Of a DNA stretch of 50,702 bases, positions 33,606 to 43,145 are shown piece by piece (within the stretch, counting starts at the first letter, position 1; every line of letters starts with the position of its first letter). The DNA lies in the NCBI GenBank assembly GCA_903862845.1, contig CAIOZS010000022.1:1-50702 (forward strand). The letters are read 5' to 3'. The notes beneath the pieces are model-generated. The model searched no databases. It was not told the DNA's origin and saw nothing but the letters and a program-made list of their open reading frames with translations. Origin of the DNA: an uncultured Thermoleophilia bacterium (GTDB lineage: Bacteria; Actinomycetota; Thermoleophilia; UBA2241). The position numbers were made by a program, and so were the translations under genes.

Positions 33606-34874
33606 TTATCGCTCCTCCCATGCGAATCCGTCGGTGACGGCCCGAAACGGCTCAGGCCGCGGGCCGATGCACACCGTGGACCATGTCTTGGGGTCGTAGT
33701 GCCGCCGCACGGCAGCCACGACGTCGTCGCGCGTCACCGCGTCGATGCGCTCCAGCACCTCGTCGACGCTGAGGACGGGCTGCTCCATGAGCACGGCTCG
33801 GCCCAGCGACTGCATGCGACTGCCGGGGCTTTCCATGCTCAGCACGAGCTGGCCCTTGAGGTGGTTGCGGGCACGCTTGATGGCTTCGTCAGAGATGTCG
33901 TCGGGAAGGCGATCGAGCACGTCGAGGATCACGGTCATGGCTTCTTCCACGGCCTCTTCGCGCGAGCCGACGTAGATGGCCGTGAGGCCGGCGTCGGCAT
34001 ACAGGGACGAGTACGAGTAGACAGAGTACGCGAGCCCGCGCTTCTCGCGCACCTCCTGGAAAAGCATCGAGCTCCACGAGCCCCCAAGGATCGTGTCGAC
34101 GACAAACACCGCGTAGCGGTCGGCGTCGGCGCGCCGCGGCCCCGGGCCACCGAGACAGACGTGGTACTGCTCGGTGTCCTTGCGGACGAACTGGGCCACG
34201 TGACGGAATCCCGGCGCGCTCAGCTCGGGCTGCCGGACGACGGCCCCGGGCTCGGGGCGGAAGTGCGCCCGGGTGAGCTCGCAGAGACGGTCGTGGTCCA
34301 CGTGGCCACTGGCCGAGACCACGATCCCGGGGTTCACGTAGTGGGCGTCGTGATAGGCCCTCACGGTTTCGAGGTCGAGACGCGCCAGAGTCTCGCTGTG
34401 CCCTATGATCGAGCGCCCCAGCGGGTGCTCGCCGAAGACGGCCTCACAGAGGTCGTCGTGGATGAGCTCGGGCGGCGAGTCCTCGTACATCGCGACCTCT
34501 TCGAGCACGACCTCGCGCTCCTGATCGAGGTCGGCGAACGACGGTCGCACGAGCATCTCCGCCATGACCTCGAAGGCCGTGTCGAGGTCGGCGTCCAGGA
34601 AACGCGCGTTGACCAGCGTGTGCTCCTTGGAGGTGGACGCGTTGGGTTCGCCGCCCATGTCGTCGAAGATCCGCGCGATGTCCCAGGCGCTGAAGCGGTC
34701 GGAGCCCTTGAAGATGAGGTGCTCGATGAAGTGCGACACGCCGCCGAGCTCGAGAGGCTCCTGCCGCGAGCCGGCGGCGATCCACAGCCCGAGGGCCACC
34801 GAGCGCACTCCTTCGAGGCGCTCGGTGGCCACGCGCAGGCCGTTGTCCAGCGTAGAGAGGCGGTAAGCCTCCGT
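33606..34874 (-). CDS. M16 family zinc peptidase, ACG start inferred
   Basis: A 422-residue protein if read from ACG at 34874. HFIEH is the inverted zinc motif (HxxEH), followed by the downstream glutamate region (EREVVLEEVAMYEDSP) and an M16 C-terminal domain (LGGSWSSMLFQEVREKRGLAYSVYSY). It equals the ylxY/mlpA-region peptidase after pnp in Bacillus. The conserved YRLSTLDNGLR strand is in frame upstream of the GTG at 34832, but no ATG, GTG or TTG precedes it. The ACG at 34874 follows GGGAGAAGG and gives a family-like start. A strict annotation would start at 34832 and lose 14 residues. It lies 19 bases after pnp. Confidence 0.85.
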   Translation of the reverse strand, partial: TEAYRLSTLDNGLRVATERLEGVRSVALGLWIAAGSRQEPLELGGVSHFIEHLIFKGSDRFSAWDIARIFDDMGGEPNASTSKEHTLVNARFLDADLDTAFEVMAEMLVRPSFADLDQEREVVLEEVAMYEDSPPELIHDDLCEAVFGEHPLGRSIIGHSETLARLDLETVRAYHDAHYVNPGIVVSASGHVDHDRLCELTRAHFRPEPGAVVRQPELSAPGFRHVAQFVRKDTEQYHVCLGGPGPRRADADRYAVFVVDTILGGSWSSMLFQEVREKRGLAYSVYSYSSLYADAGLTAIYVGSREEAVEEAMTVILDVLDRLPDDISDEAIKRARNHLKGQLVLSMESPGSRMQSLGRAVLMEQPVLSVDEVLERIDAVTRDDVVAAVRRHYDPKTWSTVCIGPRPEPFRAVTDGFAWEER

Positions 34875-34893
34875 GGCCTTCTCCCGCTCCCCG

Positions 34894-36990
34894 TTACTCC
34901 GCGTCGGGCTTCTTGAGCAGCGTGAGCCCGATGCGGTTGCGTGCCTTGTCGATCTCGACGACCTCGACGGTCACGGTGTCGCCGCGCGAGACGACGTCCT
35001 CGACCGACTTCACGCGCTCGCCCTTCTGGCCGAGACGCGAGATGTGCAGCAGGCCGTCGGTGCCCTTCTTGAGCTCCACGAAGGCGCCGAAGTCGGTGGT
35101 CTTCACTACGCGACCGGTGAACACGTCGCCGACCTCGATCTCCTTGGTCATGGCCTGGATGCGGTTCATGACGCCTTCGGCGGCTTCCTGGTCGGGGGCA
35201 CAGATGAAGATCGTGCCGTCTTCCTGGATGTCGATGTCGGCGCCGAACTCGTCGGTCATGCCGCGAATGGTCTCGCCGCCCTTGCCGATGATGAGGCCGA
35301 TCTGATCGGGGTTGATCTGGATGCTGAAGATGCGCGGCGCCCACTCCGAGAGCTCGCTGCGCGGCTCGGGGATGGTCTCGAGCATCTTGCCGAGGATATG
35401 CAGCCGCGCCAGACGCGCCTGCTCGAGCGCCTCGGTGAGGATCTCGAAGGTGACACCGGTGATCTTGATGTCCATCTGCAGCGCCGTGATGCCTTCGGCG
35501 GTGCCGGCGACCTTGAAGTCCATGTCGCCGAGGTGGTCTTCGACGCCGGCGATGTCGGTGAGGATGACGTAGGCGTCACCCTCCTTGATCAGGCCCATGG
35601 CGGTGCCGGCCACCGGAGCGCTGATCTGCACGCCGGCGTCCATGAGCGCCAGGGTCGAGCCGCACACGCTGGCCATCGACGACGAGCCGTTGCTCTCGAG
35701 GATCTCCGAGACGATGCGCGTCGTGTAGGGGAAGTCCAGCTCGTTGGGGAGAACCGGCACGAGGGCGCGCTCGGCGAGAGCGCCGTGGCCGATGTCACGA
35801 CGCTTGGGGCCGCGCATGAAGCCGGTCTCGCCGACCGAGTACGGCGGGAAGTTGTAGTGGTGGATATAGCGCTTCTTGTCCTCGATGCCGAGGCCGTCGA
35901 TGCGCTGGAACTCGCCGGTGCCACCCAGCGTGAGGATGCTCAGGGCCTGCGTCTCGCCGCGCGTGAAGAGGGCACTGCCGTGCACGCGCGGGACGAGCCC
36001 GACCTCGCAGGTGATCTGGCGGACCTCGTCGGTGCCGCGGCCGTCGGGGCGGCGCTTCTGCACGGCGATGCGGTCGCGCACGAGGTCTCTCTCGACCTTG
36101 GCGAGCGCACGCTTGACGTGCGTCACGCGCTCGGGGGTCGAGTCCTCGTTGAGGAGGGCCTCGACGGCGGCCGCCTTGACCTCGGACGTAGCGTCCTGAC
36201 GGGCCTTCTTGTCGGCCACCTGTGTGGCCGCGTCCAGAGCGGCTTCGCACTGGGTGCGGACCTCGGCGAGGATGGCCTCGTCGACGGTCCACTCGGGCAC
36301 GTCCCACTTGGGCTTCGCGCACTGGCGCTGCAGCTCGAGCTGCACGTCGATGAGCTTCTTGATCTCTTCGTGGGCCAGGCGCAGAGCCTCGACGACGACG
36401 GCCTCGGAGACCTGCTTGGCGCCGGCCTCGACCATGACGATGGCATCCCTGGTGCCGGTGACCACGAGGTCGAGATCGGACTCGTCCTGGACCTCGGTGA
36501 GCGTGGGGTTGATCACGAGCTCGTCCTCGATGCGCCCGACGCGCACCGACCCGATGGGGCCCAGGAACGGGATCTCGCTGAGACCAAGGGCCGCCGAGGC
36601 GCCCAGCGTGGCGAGCACGTCGTAGTTGTTCTCAAGGTCGACGGACAGCACGGTGGCCACCACGTGGACCTCGTTCATGTACCCCTTGGGGAACAGCGGC
36701 CTGATGGGCCGGTCGATCTGGCGCGCGGCGAGGACGGCTTTGTCGCTGGGCCGCGACTCGCGCTTGATGAAGCCGCCGGGGATCTTGCCGGCGGCGTAGT
36801 GCCGCTCCTCGACGTCGACCGTGAGCGGGAAGAAATCCTGCCCCTCGCGGCCTGAGGTGCGCCCGGTGGCGGCGACCAGCACCATCGTGTCGCCGCAGCG
36901 CACGAGCACGGAGCCGTTGGCCTGCTTGGCCAAGCGGCCGGTCTCGAGGGTGATCTTCTTGCCCCCGACTTCCACTTCTACTGTAGTCAT
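34894..36990 (-). CDS. pnp: Polyribonucleotide nucleotidyltransferase
   Basis: 698 residues, full length: two RNase PH-like domains, an intervening helical domain, a KH domain (about 555-620; NPDQIGLIIGKGGETIRGM) and an S1 domain (about 630-695; GDVFTGRVVKTTDFGAFVEL). It degrades RNA 3' to 5' using phosphate. The ATG at 36990 was chosen because AAGGA lies just upstream. It follows rpsO after 115 bases; that gap has a small hairpin (GGCGC/GCGCC, about 37079-37094) that could be an RNase processing site. Confidence 0.97.
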   Translation of the reverse strand: MTTVEVEVGGKKITLETGRLAKQANGSVLVRCGDTMVLVAATGRTSGREGQDFFPLTVDVEERHYAAGKIPGGFIKRESRPSDKAVLAARQIDRPIRPLFPKGYMNEVHVVATVLSVDLENNYDVLATLGASAALGLSEIPFLGPIGSVRVGRIEDELVINPTLTEVQDESDLDLVVTGTRDAIVMVEAGAKQVSEAVVVEALRLAHEEIKKLIDVQLELQRQCAKPKWDVPEWTVDEAILAEVRTQCEAALDAATQVADKKARQDATSEVKAAAVEALLNEDSTPERVTHVKRALAKVERDLVRDRIAVQKRRPDGRGTDEVRQITCEVGLVPRVHGSALFTRGETQALSILTLGGTGEFQRIDGLGIEDKKRYIHHYNFPPYSVGETGFMRGPKRRDIGHGALAERALVPVLPNELDFPYTTRIVSEILESNGSSSMASVCGSTLALMDAGVQISAPVAGTAMGLIKEGDAYVILTDIAGVEDHLGDMDFKVAGTAEGITALQMDIKITGVTFEILTEALEQARLARLHILGKMLETIPEPRSELSEWAPRIFSIQINPDQIGLIIGKGGETIRGMTDEFGADIDIQEDGTIFICAPDQEAAEGVMNRIQAMTKEIEVGDVFTGRVVKTTDFGAFVELKKGTDGLLHISRLGQKGERVKSVEDVVSRGDTVTVEVVEIDKARNRIGLTLLKKPDAE

Positions 36991-37105
36991 TACTTCCTTC
37001 GTCTTCCTGATGACCCGGCGCCCCATTGCGCGCGGGTTCTCTCTCGTCCGTGGCTCATGTGCACGTGACGACTGGGTAGGCGCTCTCGCGCGCCGTGTGA
37101 CCTGA

Positions 37106-37375
37106 CTACTTGCGGAGCTCGAGCTCCTTGACCAGCGCGCGGTAACGATCGAGGTCGCGCGCCTGAAGGTAGTTGAGGAGGCGGCGGCGCTGGCCGACCA
37201 TCTTGAGAAGGCCGCGCCGGCTGTGGTGATCCTTCTTGTGGGTCTTGAGGTGGTCGGTGAGGGTCTCGATGCGCGCCGTGAGAAGAGCGATCTGGACCTC
37301 GGGGGAGCCGGTGTCGCCGTCGTGCTTGGCGTGCTTGGCGATGATGGTCTCTTTGACTTCCTTGGTGACTGCCAT
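37106..37375 (-). CDS. rpsO: 30S ribosomal protein uS15
   Basis: 89 residues, the standard length, with the invariant [17 protein letters not shown] and [12 protein letters not shown]...RRRLLNYL segments. It binds the central domain of 16S rRNA. GGGAGG lies 8 bases before the ATG. The preceding leader has a TGnTAnnnT promoter and a palindrome next to the ribosome-binding site. Confidence 0.98.
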   Translation of the reverse strand: MAVTKEVKETIIAKHAKHDGDTGSPEVQIALLTARIETLTDHLKTHKKDHHSRRGLLKMVGQRRRLLNYLQARDLDRYRALVKELELRK

Positions 37376-37387
37376 GGTGTTCACCTC

Positions 37388-37397
37388 CCTCGCGAGG
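37388..37397 (-). promoter_or_regulatory. palindrome beside the rpsO ribosome-binding site
   Basis: CCTCGCGAGG is a perfect 10-base palindrome directly before and partly overlapping GGGAGGTGA. Folding would affect ribosome access. rpsO leaders often bind S15 for feedback control. Confidence 0.4.
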
Positions 37398-37454
37398 AGT
37401 ATCCGGGAACCCAGTAGCGGGTTGGCTGCCCGCAACCGAGAAATCGGTCGCGCT

Positions 37455-37463
37455 AGGGTAGCA
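37455..37463 (-). promoter_or_regulatory. extended -10 promoter for rpsO
   Basis: TGC-TACCCT on the minus strand fits TGnTAnnnT and would give a leader of about 73 bases. Confidence 0.45.
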
Positions 37464-37545
37464 CAGGCAGCGGCCGCGGAGAAACCGGGCCGCCGCGCAG
37501 GCACGCCCAGGTGAGCGCGCGTTCGTCCGCGCGTCGCGGCGCGGC

Positions 37546-38520
37546 TCAGGGGGCTGCGGTCGCCGCAAGGGCGACCTCGGCGAACGCGGGATCGCCCAGA
37601 TCGGCCGTCTGCGCGATATCGCGGCGCATCTGGGCGACGAGCTCCGGGACGGAGTCGAAGCGCCGCTCGTCGCGGATCTTGTGGAGGAAATCGACACGGA
37701 TAGGGCGCTCGTAGATGTCCCCGCTGAAGCCGAGCAGGAAGGCCTCGACGGTGACGTGGATCGTCTCGACCGCCTTGCTGCGAAAGGTCGGGTTGTGGCC
37801 GATGTTGACGGCCGCCCGGTACCAGACGCCGTCCACGAGGACGCGGGCGGCGTAGACGCCGCGGCCGGGAAAGATCGTGCCCGCCTCGACGTCGATGTTG
37901 GCGGTCGGCACGCCCAGGGTGCGACCACGCCGGTCGCCGGCGACGACGAGGCCCGCCGCCGACGGCGGCCGGCCGAGGATCTCGCGCACCTCCTCGAGCT
38001 CGCCGCGATTGAGCAGCCGGCGGATGCGCGTCGAGCTGATCGTCTTGCCGTGCTCGGTGACGAGGCTCACAACCACGGTCTCGAAGCCATGCGCGGCACC
38101 GCAGGCGCGCAGCTGCGCCGCGTCGCCGGCGCCGCCGGCGCCGAAGTTGAAGTTCTCGCCGACGACGACCACGCGCGCCTGGAGCGCCGCGCCGAGCACC
38201 TCGTCGCAGAAGTCCGCCGGAGTAAGCGCCGCGAGGCTCTCGTCGAACGGCAGGAGCACGAGCTCCTCGGGCCCGAGCTCCCCGATGAGACGGATCTTCT
38301 CGGGCAGCGGCGTCAGAAGGCGCGGTGCATGAGATGGGTCGACGACCGCCAGCGGGTGCCGGTCGAAGGTCACCACCGAGCCGAGGAGGCCGCGCTCCGC
38401 GGCCAGGCCGACGGCCTGGCCGATCACGGCGCGGTGCCCCGCGTGGACGCCGTCGAAGGTGCCGATCGCCACGGCACGCGGTCGGCGCTCGAGGTCGGCC
38501 AGATCGGTGACGACTCGCAT
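37546..38520 (-). CDS. ribF: Bifunctional riboflavin kinase / FAD synthetase
   Basis: 324 residues. The N-terminal FAD synthetase (about 1-180) has [10 protein letters not shown] (20-29) and [10 protein letters not shown]; the C-terminal riboflavin kinase (about 185-310) has [12 protein letters not shown] and VYAARV. It converts riboflavin to FMN and FAD. The ATG overlaps the truB stop by one base (TGATG), typical of coupled translation. The truB-ribF-rpsO order is conserved in Gram-positives. Confidence 0.95.
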   Translation of the reverse strand: MRVVTDLADLERRPRAVAIGTFDGVHAGHRAVIGQAVGLAAERGLLGSVVTFDRHPLAVVDPSHAPRLLTPLPEKIRLIGELGPEELVLLPFDESLAALTPADFCDEVLGAALQARVVVVGENFNFGAGGAGDAAQLRACGAAHGFETVVVSLVTEHGKTISSTRIRRLLNRGELEEVREILGRPPSAAGLVVAGDRRGRTLGVPTANIDVEAGTIFPGRGVYAARVLVDGVWYRAAVNIGHNPTFRSKAVETIHVTVEAFLLGFSGDIYERPIRVDFLHKIRDERRFDSVPELVAQMRRDIAQTADLGDPAFAEVALAATAAP

Positions 38521-39431
38521 CAGAGCTTGACGAGAAGCTTCAGGGCGTGGCCTTCCTCCGCCGGCCCGTAGATCGCGACGAGCTCGCCGCGGTACGTGAG
38601 ACGCACCGGCTCGGGCGGCCCACCCGGCAGGCGAGCGCCGTTGCGCGCCGCCGCCACCTGCGCCGCCGAGAGCTCGATGCCGGGCATGAACTGCAGGGCC
38701 ATCGCTGGATCCACGAGGCCGGAGATGCGTTCGTCCCCCGGCTCCCGCGCAGCCATGGCTTGCTCGAAGGCGGCGAGCGTCTGGGCATCGCCCAGACGCA
38801 GCTCGCCGGTGGCCGTGCGCGAGAGCTGCGCAAGATGCGCTCCGGCGCCCACCGCCTCGCCGATATCGATGGCGAGCTGGCGCACGTAGGTGCCCTTGGA
38901 GCAGGCGATACGGCAGCGCATGGTCTGCGCCGCAGCGTCGAGATCGAGGATGTCGATGGCGTCGATCTGCACTTCTTTGACCGGTGTCTCGACGACCTCG
39001 CCGCGGTGCGCCTTTTTGTACAGGCGCTCCCCGTCGACCTTGACGGCCGAGGTCATGGGCACCTGCTGCCGGACGACGCCGAGGAAATCCGGCAGCACGG
39101 CCTCGACGGCCTCGAGCGTGGTCGTGACGCCGGTCTCGCTGAGGTCGCCCGTGAGGTCGCCGGTGTCCGAGCGCACCCCGAATTGCAGGGTGCATTCGTA
39201 CTCCTTGGGCAGGTCGACGAAAAACCGCGCCAGCTTCGTCGCCCGGCCGACGAGCACCACGAGCAGGCCGGTCGCGAACGGGTCGAGAGTGCCGGCATGG
39301 CCCACCTTCTTGACGGCCGGCCGCACCTGGCGGCGCACGCGGGCGACGACGTCGTGCGACGTGAAACCCTCGGGTTTGTCGATCAGCAGGACGCCGTCGA
39401 GAGGCGCCTTTCGAGTTCGGAACTGAGCCAC
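38520..39431 (-). CDS. truB: tRNA pseudouridine(55) synthase
   Basis: 303 residues. The catalytic Asp50 lies in [14 protein letters not shown], and [13 protein letters not shown] opens the fold. A C-terminal PUA-like part is present. It makes pseudouridine 55 in the T loop of tRNA. The GTG at 39431 was chosen because GGAGG lies 7 bases upstream. This makes it overlap the end of nrnA by 49 bases, an unusually long but ribosome-binding-site-supported overlap. Confidence 0.95.
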   Translation of the reverse strand: MAQFRTRKAPLDGVLLIDKPEGFTSHDVVARVRRQVRPAVKKVGHAGTLDPFATGLLVVLVGRATKLARFFVDLPKEYECTLQFGVRSDTGDLTGDLSETGVTTTLEAVEAVLPDFLGVVRQQVPMTSAVKVDGERLYKKAHRGEVVETPVKEVQIDAIDILDLDAAAQTMRCRIACSKGTYVRQLAIDIGEAVGAGAHLAQLSRTATGELRLGDAQTLAAFEQAMAAREPGDERISGLVDPAMALQFMPGIELSAAQVAAARNGARLPGGPPEPVRLTYRGELVAIYGPAEEGHALKLLVKL

Positions 39432-40360
39432 GCGGTCACCTCCTCGGGGCCGTCGTCGCAGGAGCAGCCGGCAGCCAGGCGATGACCGCCGCCGGCTCTG
39501 AGGGCGGCGATCGCGCTGACGTCGCACGAGCTCGAACGTAGGCTCACGCGCACGCGCGGCCCGCGGCTCTGTTCCTTGACGAGGGCCGCAATCTCGACGC
39601 CGGCGACGGCGCGTAGGCTGTCGACGATGCCCTCCGTCTCTTCTTCGCCGGCGCCGACGGCGGCGTAGTCGCCGAGGCGCAGCGTCGCGACAAGGGCGCG
39701 CCCGCCGGCCAGAAGGCGCGCGCCGGAGACGGCGCGCGCCCACAGGCGCAGCGCTTCGAGCGAGCCCTGCTCGTACAGCATCGAGAACGCCGTGGTCACA
39801 TTCGCCCCGAGCCCGACGAGCCAGGCCGCCGTCTCGAAGGTGGCCGCGGAGGTGCTGTCGTGGCGGAAGTGGCCGGTATCGAACGAGATGCCGGCGAGAA
39901 GCGCCTGAGCCGCACGCCGGGACGGGCGCACCCCAAGGGCGCGGGCGATGTCGCAGACGAGCTCGCTCGTGCTGCTCGCCTCCCCGCGCACGTAGACCAC
40001 GTCGCCGAAGCGCGTGTTGTCGTGGTGATGGTCGATGTTCACGACGATCCCGGCCCAAGACGTGAGCCGGAGCGCCAGCCGCTCGAGGCTGCCACAGTCG
40101 AGCGCGTACAGAGGCCGCCCGGCGGGCGGCGGGCCGCGCGTGACGGCGCCGGACGGAAGCAGCAGCTCCTCGAGAGGCAGGTGCTCGTCCTGATCGACGT
40201 GCAGACGAGCCTCCGCGCCGAGCTGCGCGAACAGGTCGAGCATGCCGGCGGCGGCGGCGAGCGCGTCCGTGTCGGGCCGCTCGTGCACTGCCAGCCCGAC
40301 GCTGCGCTCGGTCTTCATGCGCCGGCACACCGCAGCCAGGTCGGCGGGCAGCGCCTTCAC
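39383..40360 (-). CDS. nrnA: DHH/DHHA1 family nanoRNase / pAp phosphatase
   Basis: 325 residues. The DHH domain has HERPDTDAL (about 26-34; the usual PDGDA reads PDTDA but both Asp remain), DCGS and DHH at 110-112; the DHHA1 domain ends with AGGGHRLAAGCS. The family removes short RNA oligomers and dephosphorylates pAp; some members degrade pGpG or c-di-AMP products. It starts within the rbfA stop (ATGA). The rbfA-nrnA-truB order is conserved in many Gram-positives. Confidence 0.92.
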   Translation of the reverse strand: MKALPADLAAVCRRMKTERSVGLAVHERPDTDALAAAAGMLDLFAQLGAEARLHVDQDEHLPLEELLLPSGAVTRGPPPAGRPLYALDCGSLERLALRLTSWAGIVVNIDHHHDNTRFGDVVYVRGEASSTSELVCDIARALGVRPSRRAAQALLAGISFDTGHFRHDSTSAATFETAAWLVGLGANVTTAFSMLYEQGSLEALRLWARAVSGARLLAGGRALVATLRLGDYAAVGAGEEETEGIVDSLRAVAGVEIAALVKEQSRGPRVRVSLRSSSCDVSAIAALRAGGGHRLAAGCSCDDGPEEVTAWLSSELERRLSTASC

Positions 40361-40767
40361 GCCGAGCCCTGCTCCCCGTCGCCGATCTCGCCGTCTACGA
40401 AGATCTCCGGGGCTTCGCTGCCCAGCACTTCCTCTTCGCGCTTCATGAGCTTCTCGATGTGCAAGGCGTTGTCGAGCGTGCTGTCGTAGATGAACTCCAG
40501 CTGCGGCGTGCGCTTCATGTGCAGCGACGCGTTGATGCGCGCCTGCAGAAACCCCTTCGAGTTGTCCAGCGCCTTCATCGTCGCCGCGCGCTCTGCTTGC
40601 TTGCCGAGCACGCTGACGTAGACCTTGGCGTAGCGCTGGTCGGGCGAGGTCTCGACGCCGGTGACCGTGACGAATCCCACACGCGGGTCTTTGAGGCCCT
40701 CGGCGGTGATGACCGACGACAGCGTTTCCTTGATGCTTTCGTTGATCCTCAGGAGTCGATGTCCCAC
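40357..40767 (-). CDS. rbfA: Ribosome-binding factor A
   Basis: 136 residues with the single KH-like fold: GHRLLRINESIKETLSSVI at the N-terminus, then DPRVGFVTVTGVETSPD and the AKVYVSVLG strand. It helps mature the 16S rRNA 5' end. The GTG at 40767 was chosen because it gives the family's start; it overlaps the DUF503 gene by 19 bases. The acidic C-terminal tail is a common variable feature. Confidence 0.93.
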   Translation of the reverse strand: MGHRLLRINESIKETLSSVITAEGLKDPRVGFVTVTGVETSPDQRYAKVYVSVLGKQAERAATMKALDNSKGFLQARINASLHMKRTPQLEFIYDSTLDNALHIEKLMKREEEVLGSEAPEIFVDGEIGDGEQGSA

Positions 40768-41072
40768 AGGGTGTCCACCGTATCCGTAGTCTTGATGAGC
40801 AGGCGCGCTACCTCGTAGTCTTGCCCGTGGAGGTAGCGGTCGATGTCGTCGAGGCGTTCGCGCGCCTGCTGCAGCGACGAGGCAGCCAGGACGATGAGCA
40901 CGCGCGCCCGCTGCCACACGTCCTGCAGGCCCACCTCGCTGAACGAGGCGCGAAAGCGGCGAGGCACGACGTCACGCAGCGAGGTCAGCGGCGCACGCTT
41001 GTCCTTCAGCGACCGGGCGGCCGGGAAGTGCAGCTCCGCGAGCAGGACGCCGATGCATGCATCAGGCCTCAC
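40749..41072 (-). CDS. DUF503 family protein (YlxP-like)
   Basis: 107 residues: IGVLLAELHFPAARSLKDKR followed by LRDVVPRRFRASFSEVGLQDVWQRA is the DUF503 pattern. A YlxP-like protein is encoded between infB and rbfA in Bacillus and many others; it is thought to help ribosome assembly, but its biochemical role is unknown. The GTG overlaps the end of infB by 11 bases. Confidence 0.92.
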   Translation of the reverse strand: MRPDACIGVLLAELHFPAARSLKDKRAPLTSLRDVVPRRFRASFSEVGLQDVWQRARVLIVLAASSLQQARERLDDIDRYLHGQDYEVARLLIKTTDTVDTLWDIDS

Positions 41073-43140
41073 GAGCGACTTCTCGGGTTTCGTACGCCTC
41101 CAGCACGTCCCCTTCCTTGAGGTCGTTGAAGCCGTCGAGCAGGATGCCGCACTCGAACCCTTCCGCCACCTCGCGGGCGTCTTCGGCGAAGCGCTTCAGG
41201 GAGCCCATCTTGCCGTCGTGCACCACGACGTCGCTGCGGAGCACGCGCACGCTGGCGTTGCGGGTCATCACGCCGTGCGTGACCATGCAGCCGGCGATGG
41301 TGCCCAGCTTGGAGGCCTTGAACGTGGTACGGACCTCGGCCTGCCCGAGCACGACCTCTTCGATGGTCGGCTTGAGCATGCCGACCAGGGCCGCCGTGAT
41401 GTCCTCGGTGACCTTGTAGATGACCTTGTAGGTGCGCACGTCGACGCCTTCGGTCTCAGCGAGCGCGGTGGCCGGAGGGCTCGGTCTCACGTTGAAGCCG
41501 ATGATGATCGCCGCGGAGGCGCTGGCCAGCATGACGTCGTTCTCGTTGATGCCGCCCACGCCCGAGTGGATGACGCGCACCTTGACCTCGGGGTGCTGGA
41601 TCTTGAGCAGCGCGTCGCTGAGCGCCTCGAGGCTGCCCTGCACGTCGGCCTTGACCACGAGGTTGAGGTCGAGCACCTTGCCCGCGGCGATGCGCGCGAA
41701 GATATCGTCGAGGGTGAGGGCGCGCTCCTTGGCGAGCGCTTCGGTGCGCAGGCGGTTGGCGCGCCTGTGGGCCAGGGAGCGCGCCATGCGTTCGTCCTTG
41801 ACCACGCGGCAGAACTCGCCGGCCACGGGCAGATCGTCGAAGCCGACGATCTCGACCGGCGTGGACGGGCCGCCGCTCTTGAGCGGCTCACCAATGAAGT
41901 CGCGCATCGCGCGCACGCGCCCGCTGGCCTCGCCGGCGACGACCGCGTCGCCGACGTGGAGCGTGCCACGGCTCACGAGAATCGTGGCCACGACGCCGCG
42001 GCCGGGGTCGATGCGCGACTCGATGACGAAGCCGCTGGCCGGAGCGTCGGCGTTGGCCTTGAGGTCGGCGACCTCGGCCACCAGCAGCAGCATGTCGAGG
42101 AAGTTGTCGAGACCGATGCGCTGCTTCGCGCTCGCCTCAACGAACACCGTGTCGCCGCCCCAGTCCTCAGGGATGATGCCGTGCTCGCTGAGCTGCTGCT
42201 TAAGGCGATCGACGTTGGCCTCGGGCTTATCGATCTTGTTGACGACGATGACGACCGGGACGCCGGCCGCCTTGGCGTGGTCGATAGCTTCCACGGTCTG
42301 GGGCATCACCCCGTCGTCGGCGGCCACCACGATGGCGGCGATGTCGGTGACCTTGGCGCCGCGGGCGCGCATGGCGGTGAACGCGGCGTGACCGGGCGTG
42401 TCGATGAACGTGACGGGCTGGCCGTTGTGCTTCACCTGATAGGCGCCGATGTGCTGCGTGATCCCGCCGGCTTCTCCGGCCGCCACGGCGGTGTCGCGGA
42501 TCGCGTCGAGCAAGCTCGTCTTGCCGTGGTCGACGTGACCCATCACGGTGATGACGGGGGCGCGGGGCTTGAGGTCCGAGGGATCGTCGACGGCCTCGGC
42601 CTCGAGCTCGGCCTCTTCGTCGGCCGCGTGCGTGATCTCCACCTCGCGGCTGAAGTCGGTGGCCAGGACTTCGATGGCCTCGTCGCTGAGCGTCTGGGTG
42701 ATGGTGACCATCTCGCCGTAGCCCATCAGCGCCTTGATGATCTCGGGGGTGGACACGCCGAGGAGCTGTGAGATGTCCTTGACGGTGGAGCCCGACGGCA
42801 CTTTGACGATGCCGGTAGGCACCACGGGCGCGGCCGGCTGTTCGTCGCGGTCGTGACCACGACCACGGCCGCGGCGCCTGTCGCGGCCGCCCTGCGGGCC
42901 GCCGCCGCGGCGCGAGGCGCCCGCGTCGATGATCACCCGGCGGCGCTTGCCGCCCGGGCCTCCGGCCCGGCGGCGCACGCCGCCGGCCGGAGCCGCGTAC
43001 GCCTTCTCGATGGCTTCTTCGTCGACGCTGACCTCGCCGTCGACGACCTCGATACCCGCCTTCTTGAGGTGGGCGAGAACGTCATCGACGCTCGTCCCTC
43101 GCTGGGTCGCGATTTCGGAAACCTTGCGATTCTTCGCCAT
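41062..43140 (-). CDS. infB: Translation initiation factor IF-2
   Basis: 692 residues, on the short side for actinobacteria. The N-terminal IF2_N domain (KVSEIATQRGTSVDDVLAHLKKAG), a short Arg/Gly-rich linker (about 55-100), a second IF2_N, the G domain with G1 GHVDHGKT (about 199-206), DTPGHAAF and NKID, then domains II-IV. It brings fMet-tRNA to the 30S subunit. It begins 6 bases after ylxR. No ylxQ (L7Ae-type) gene lies between, unlike in Bacillus. Confidence 0.97.
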   Translation of the reverse strand: MAKNRKVSEIATQRGTSVDDVLAHLKKAGIEVVDGEVSVDEEAIEKAYAAPAGGVRRRAGGPGGKRRRVIIDAGASRRGGGPQGGRDRRRGRGRGHDRDEQPAAPVVPTGIVKVPSGSTVKDISQLLGVSTPEIIKALMGYGEMVTITQTLSDEAIEVLATDFSREVEITHAADEEAELEAEAVDDPSDLKPRAPVITVMGHVDHGKTSLLDAIRDTAVAAGEAGGITQHIGAYQVKHNGQPVTFIDTPGHAAFTAMRARGAKVTDIAAIVVAADDGVMPQTVEAIDHAKAAGVPVVIVVNKIDKPEANVDRLKQQLSEHGIIPEDWGGDTVFVEASAKQRIGLDNFLDMLLLVAEVADLKANADAPASGFVIESRIDPGRGVVATILVSRGTLHVGDAVVAGEASGRVRAMRDFIGEPLKSGGPSTPVEIVGFDDLPVAGEFCRVVKDERMARSLAHRRANRLRTEALAKERALTLDDIFARIAAGKVLDLNLVVKADVQGSLEALSDALLKIQHPEVKVRVIHSGVGGINENDVMLASASAAIIIGFNVRPSPPATALAETEGVDVRTYKVIYKVTEDITAALVGMLKPTIEEVVLGQAEVRTTFKASKLGTIAGCMVTHGVMTRNASVRVLRSDVVVHDGKMGSLKRFAEDAREVAEGFECGILLDGFNDLKEGDVLEAYETREVAREA

Positions 43141-43145
43141 TCACC

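Noticed and set aside
34873-36855. Very long plus-strand open frame (over 600 codons) opposite pnp
   Set aside because: It mirrors pnp exactly and reads as low-complexity Ala/Arg/Asp/Gly/His text with no domain. Similar antisense frames lie opposite infB (40843-42771), hflX (10817-12376), ftsK (27809-29254) and rnj (29199-31121). They come from the high GC content.
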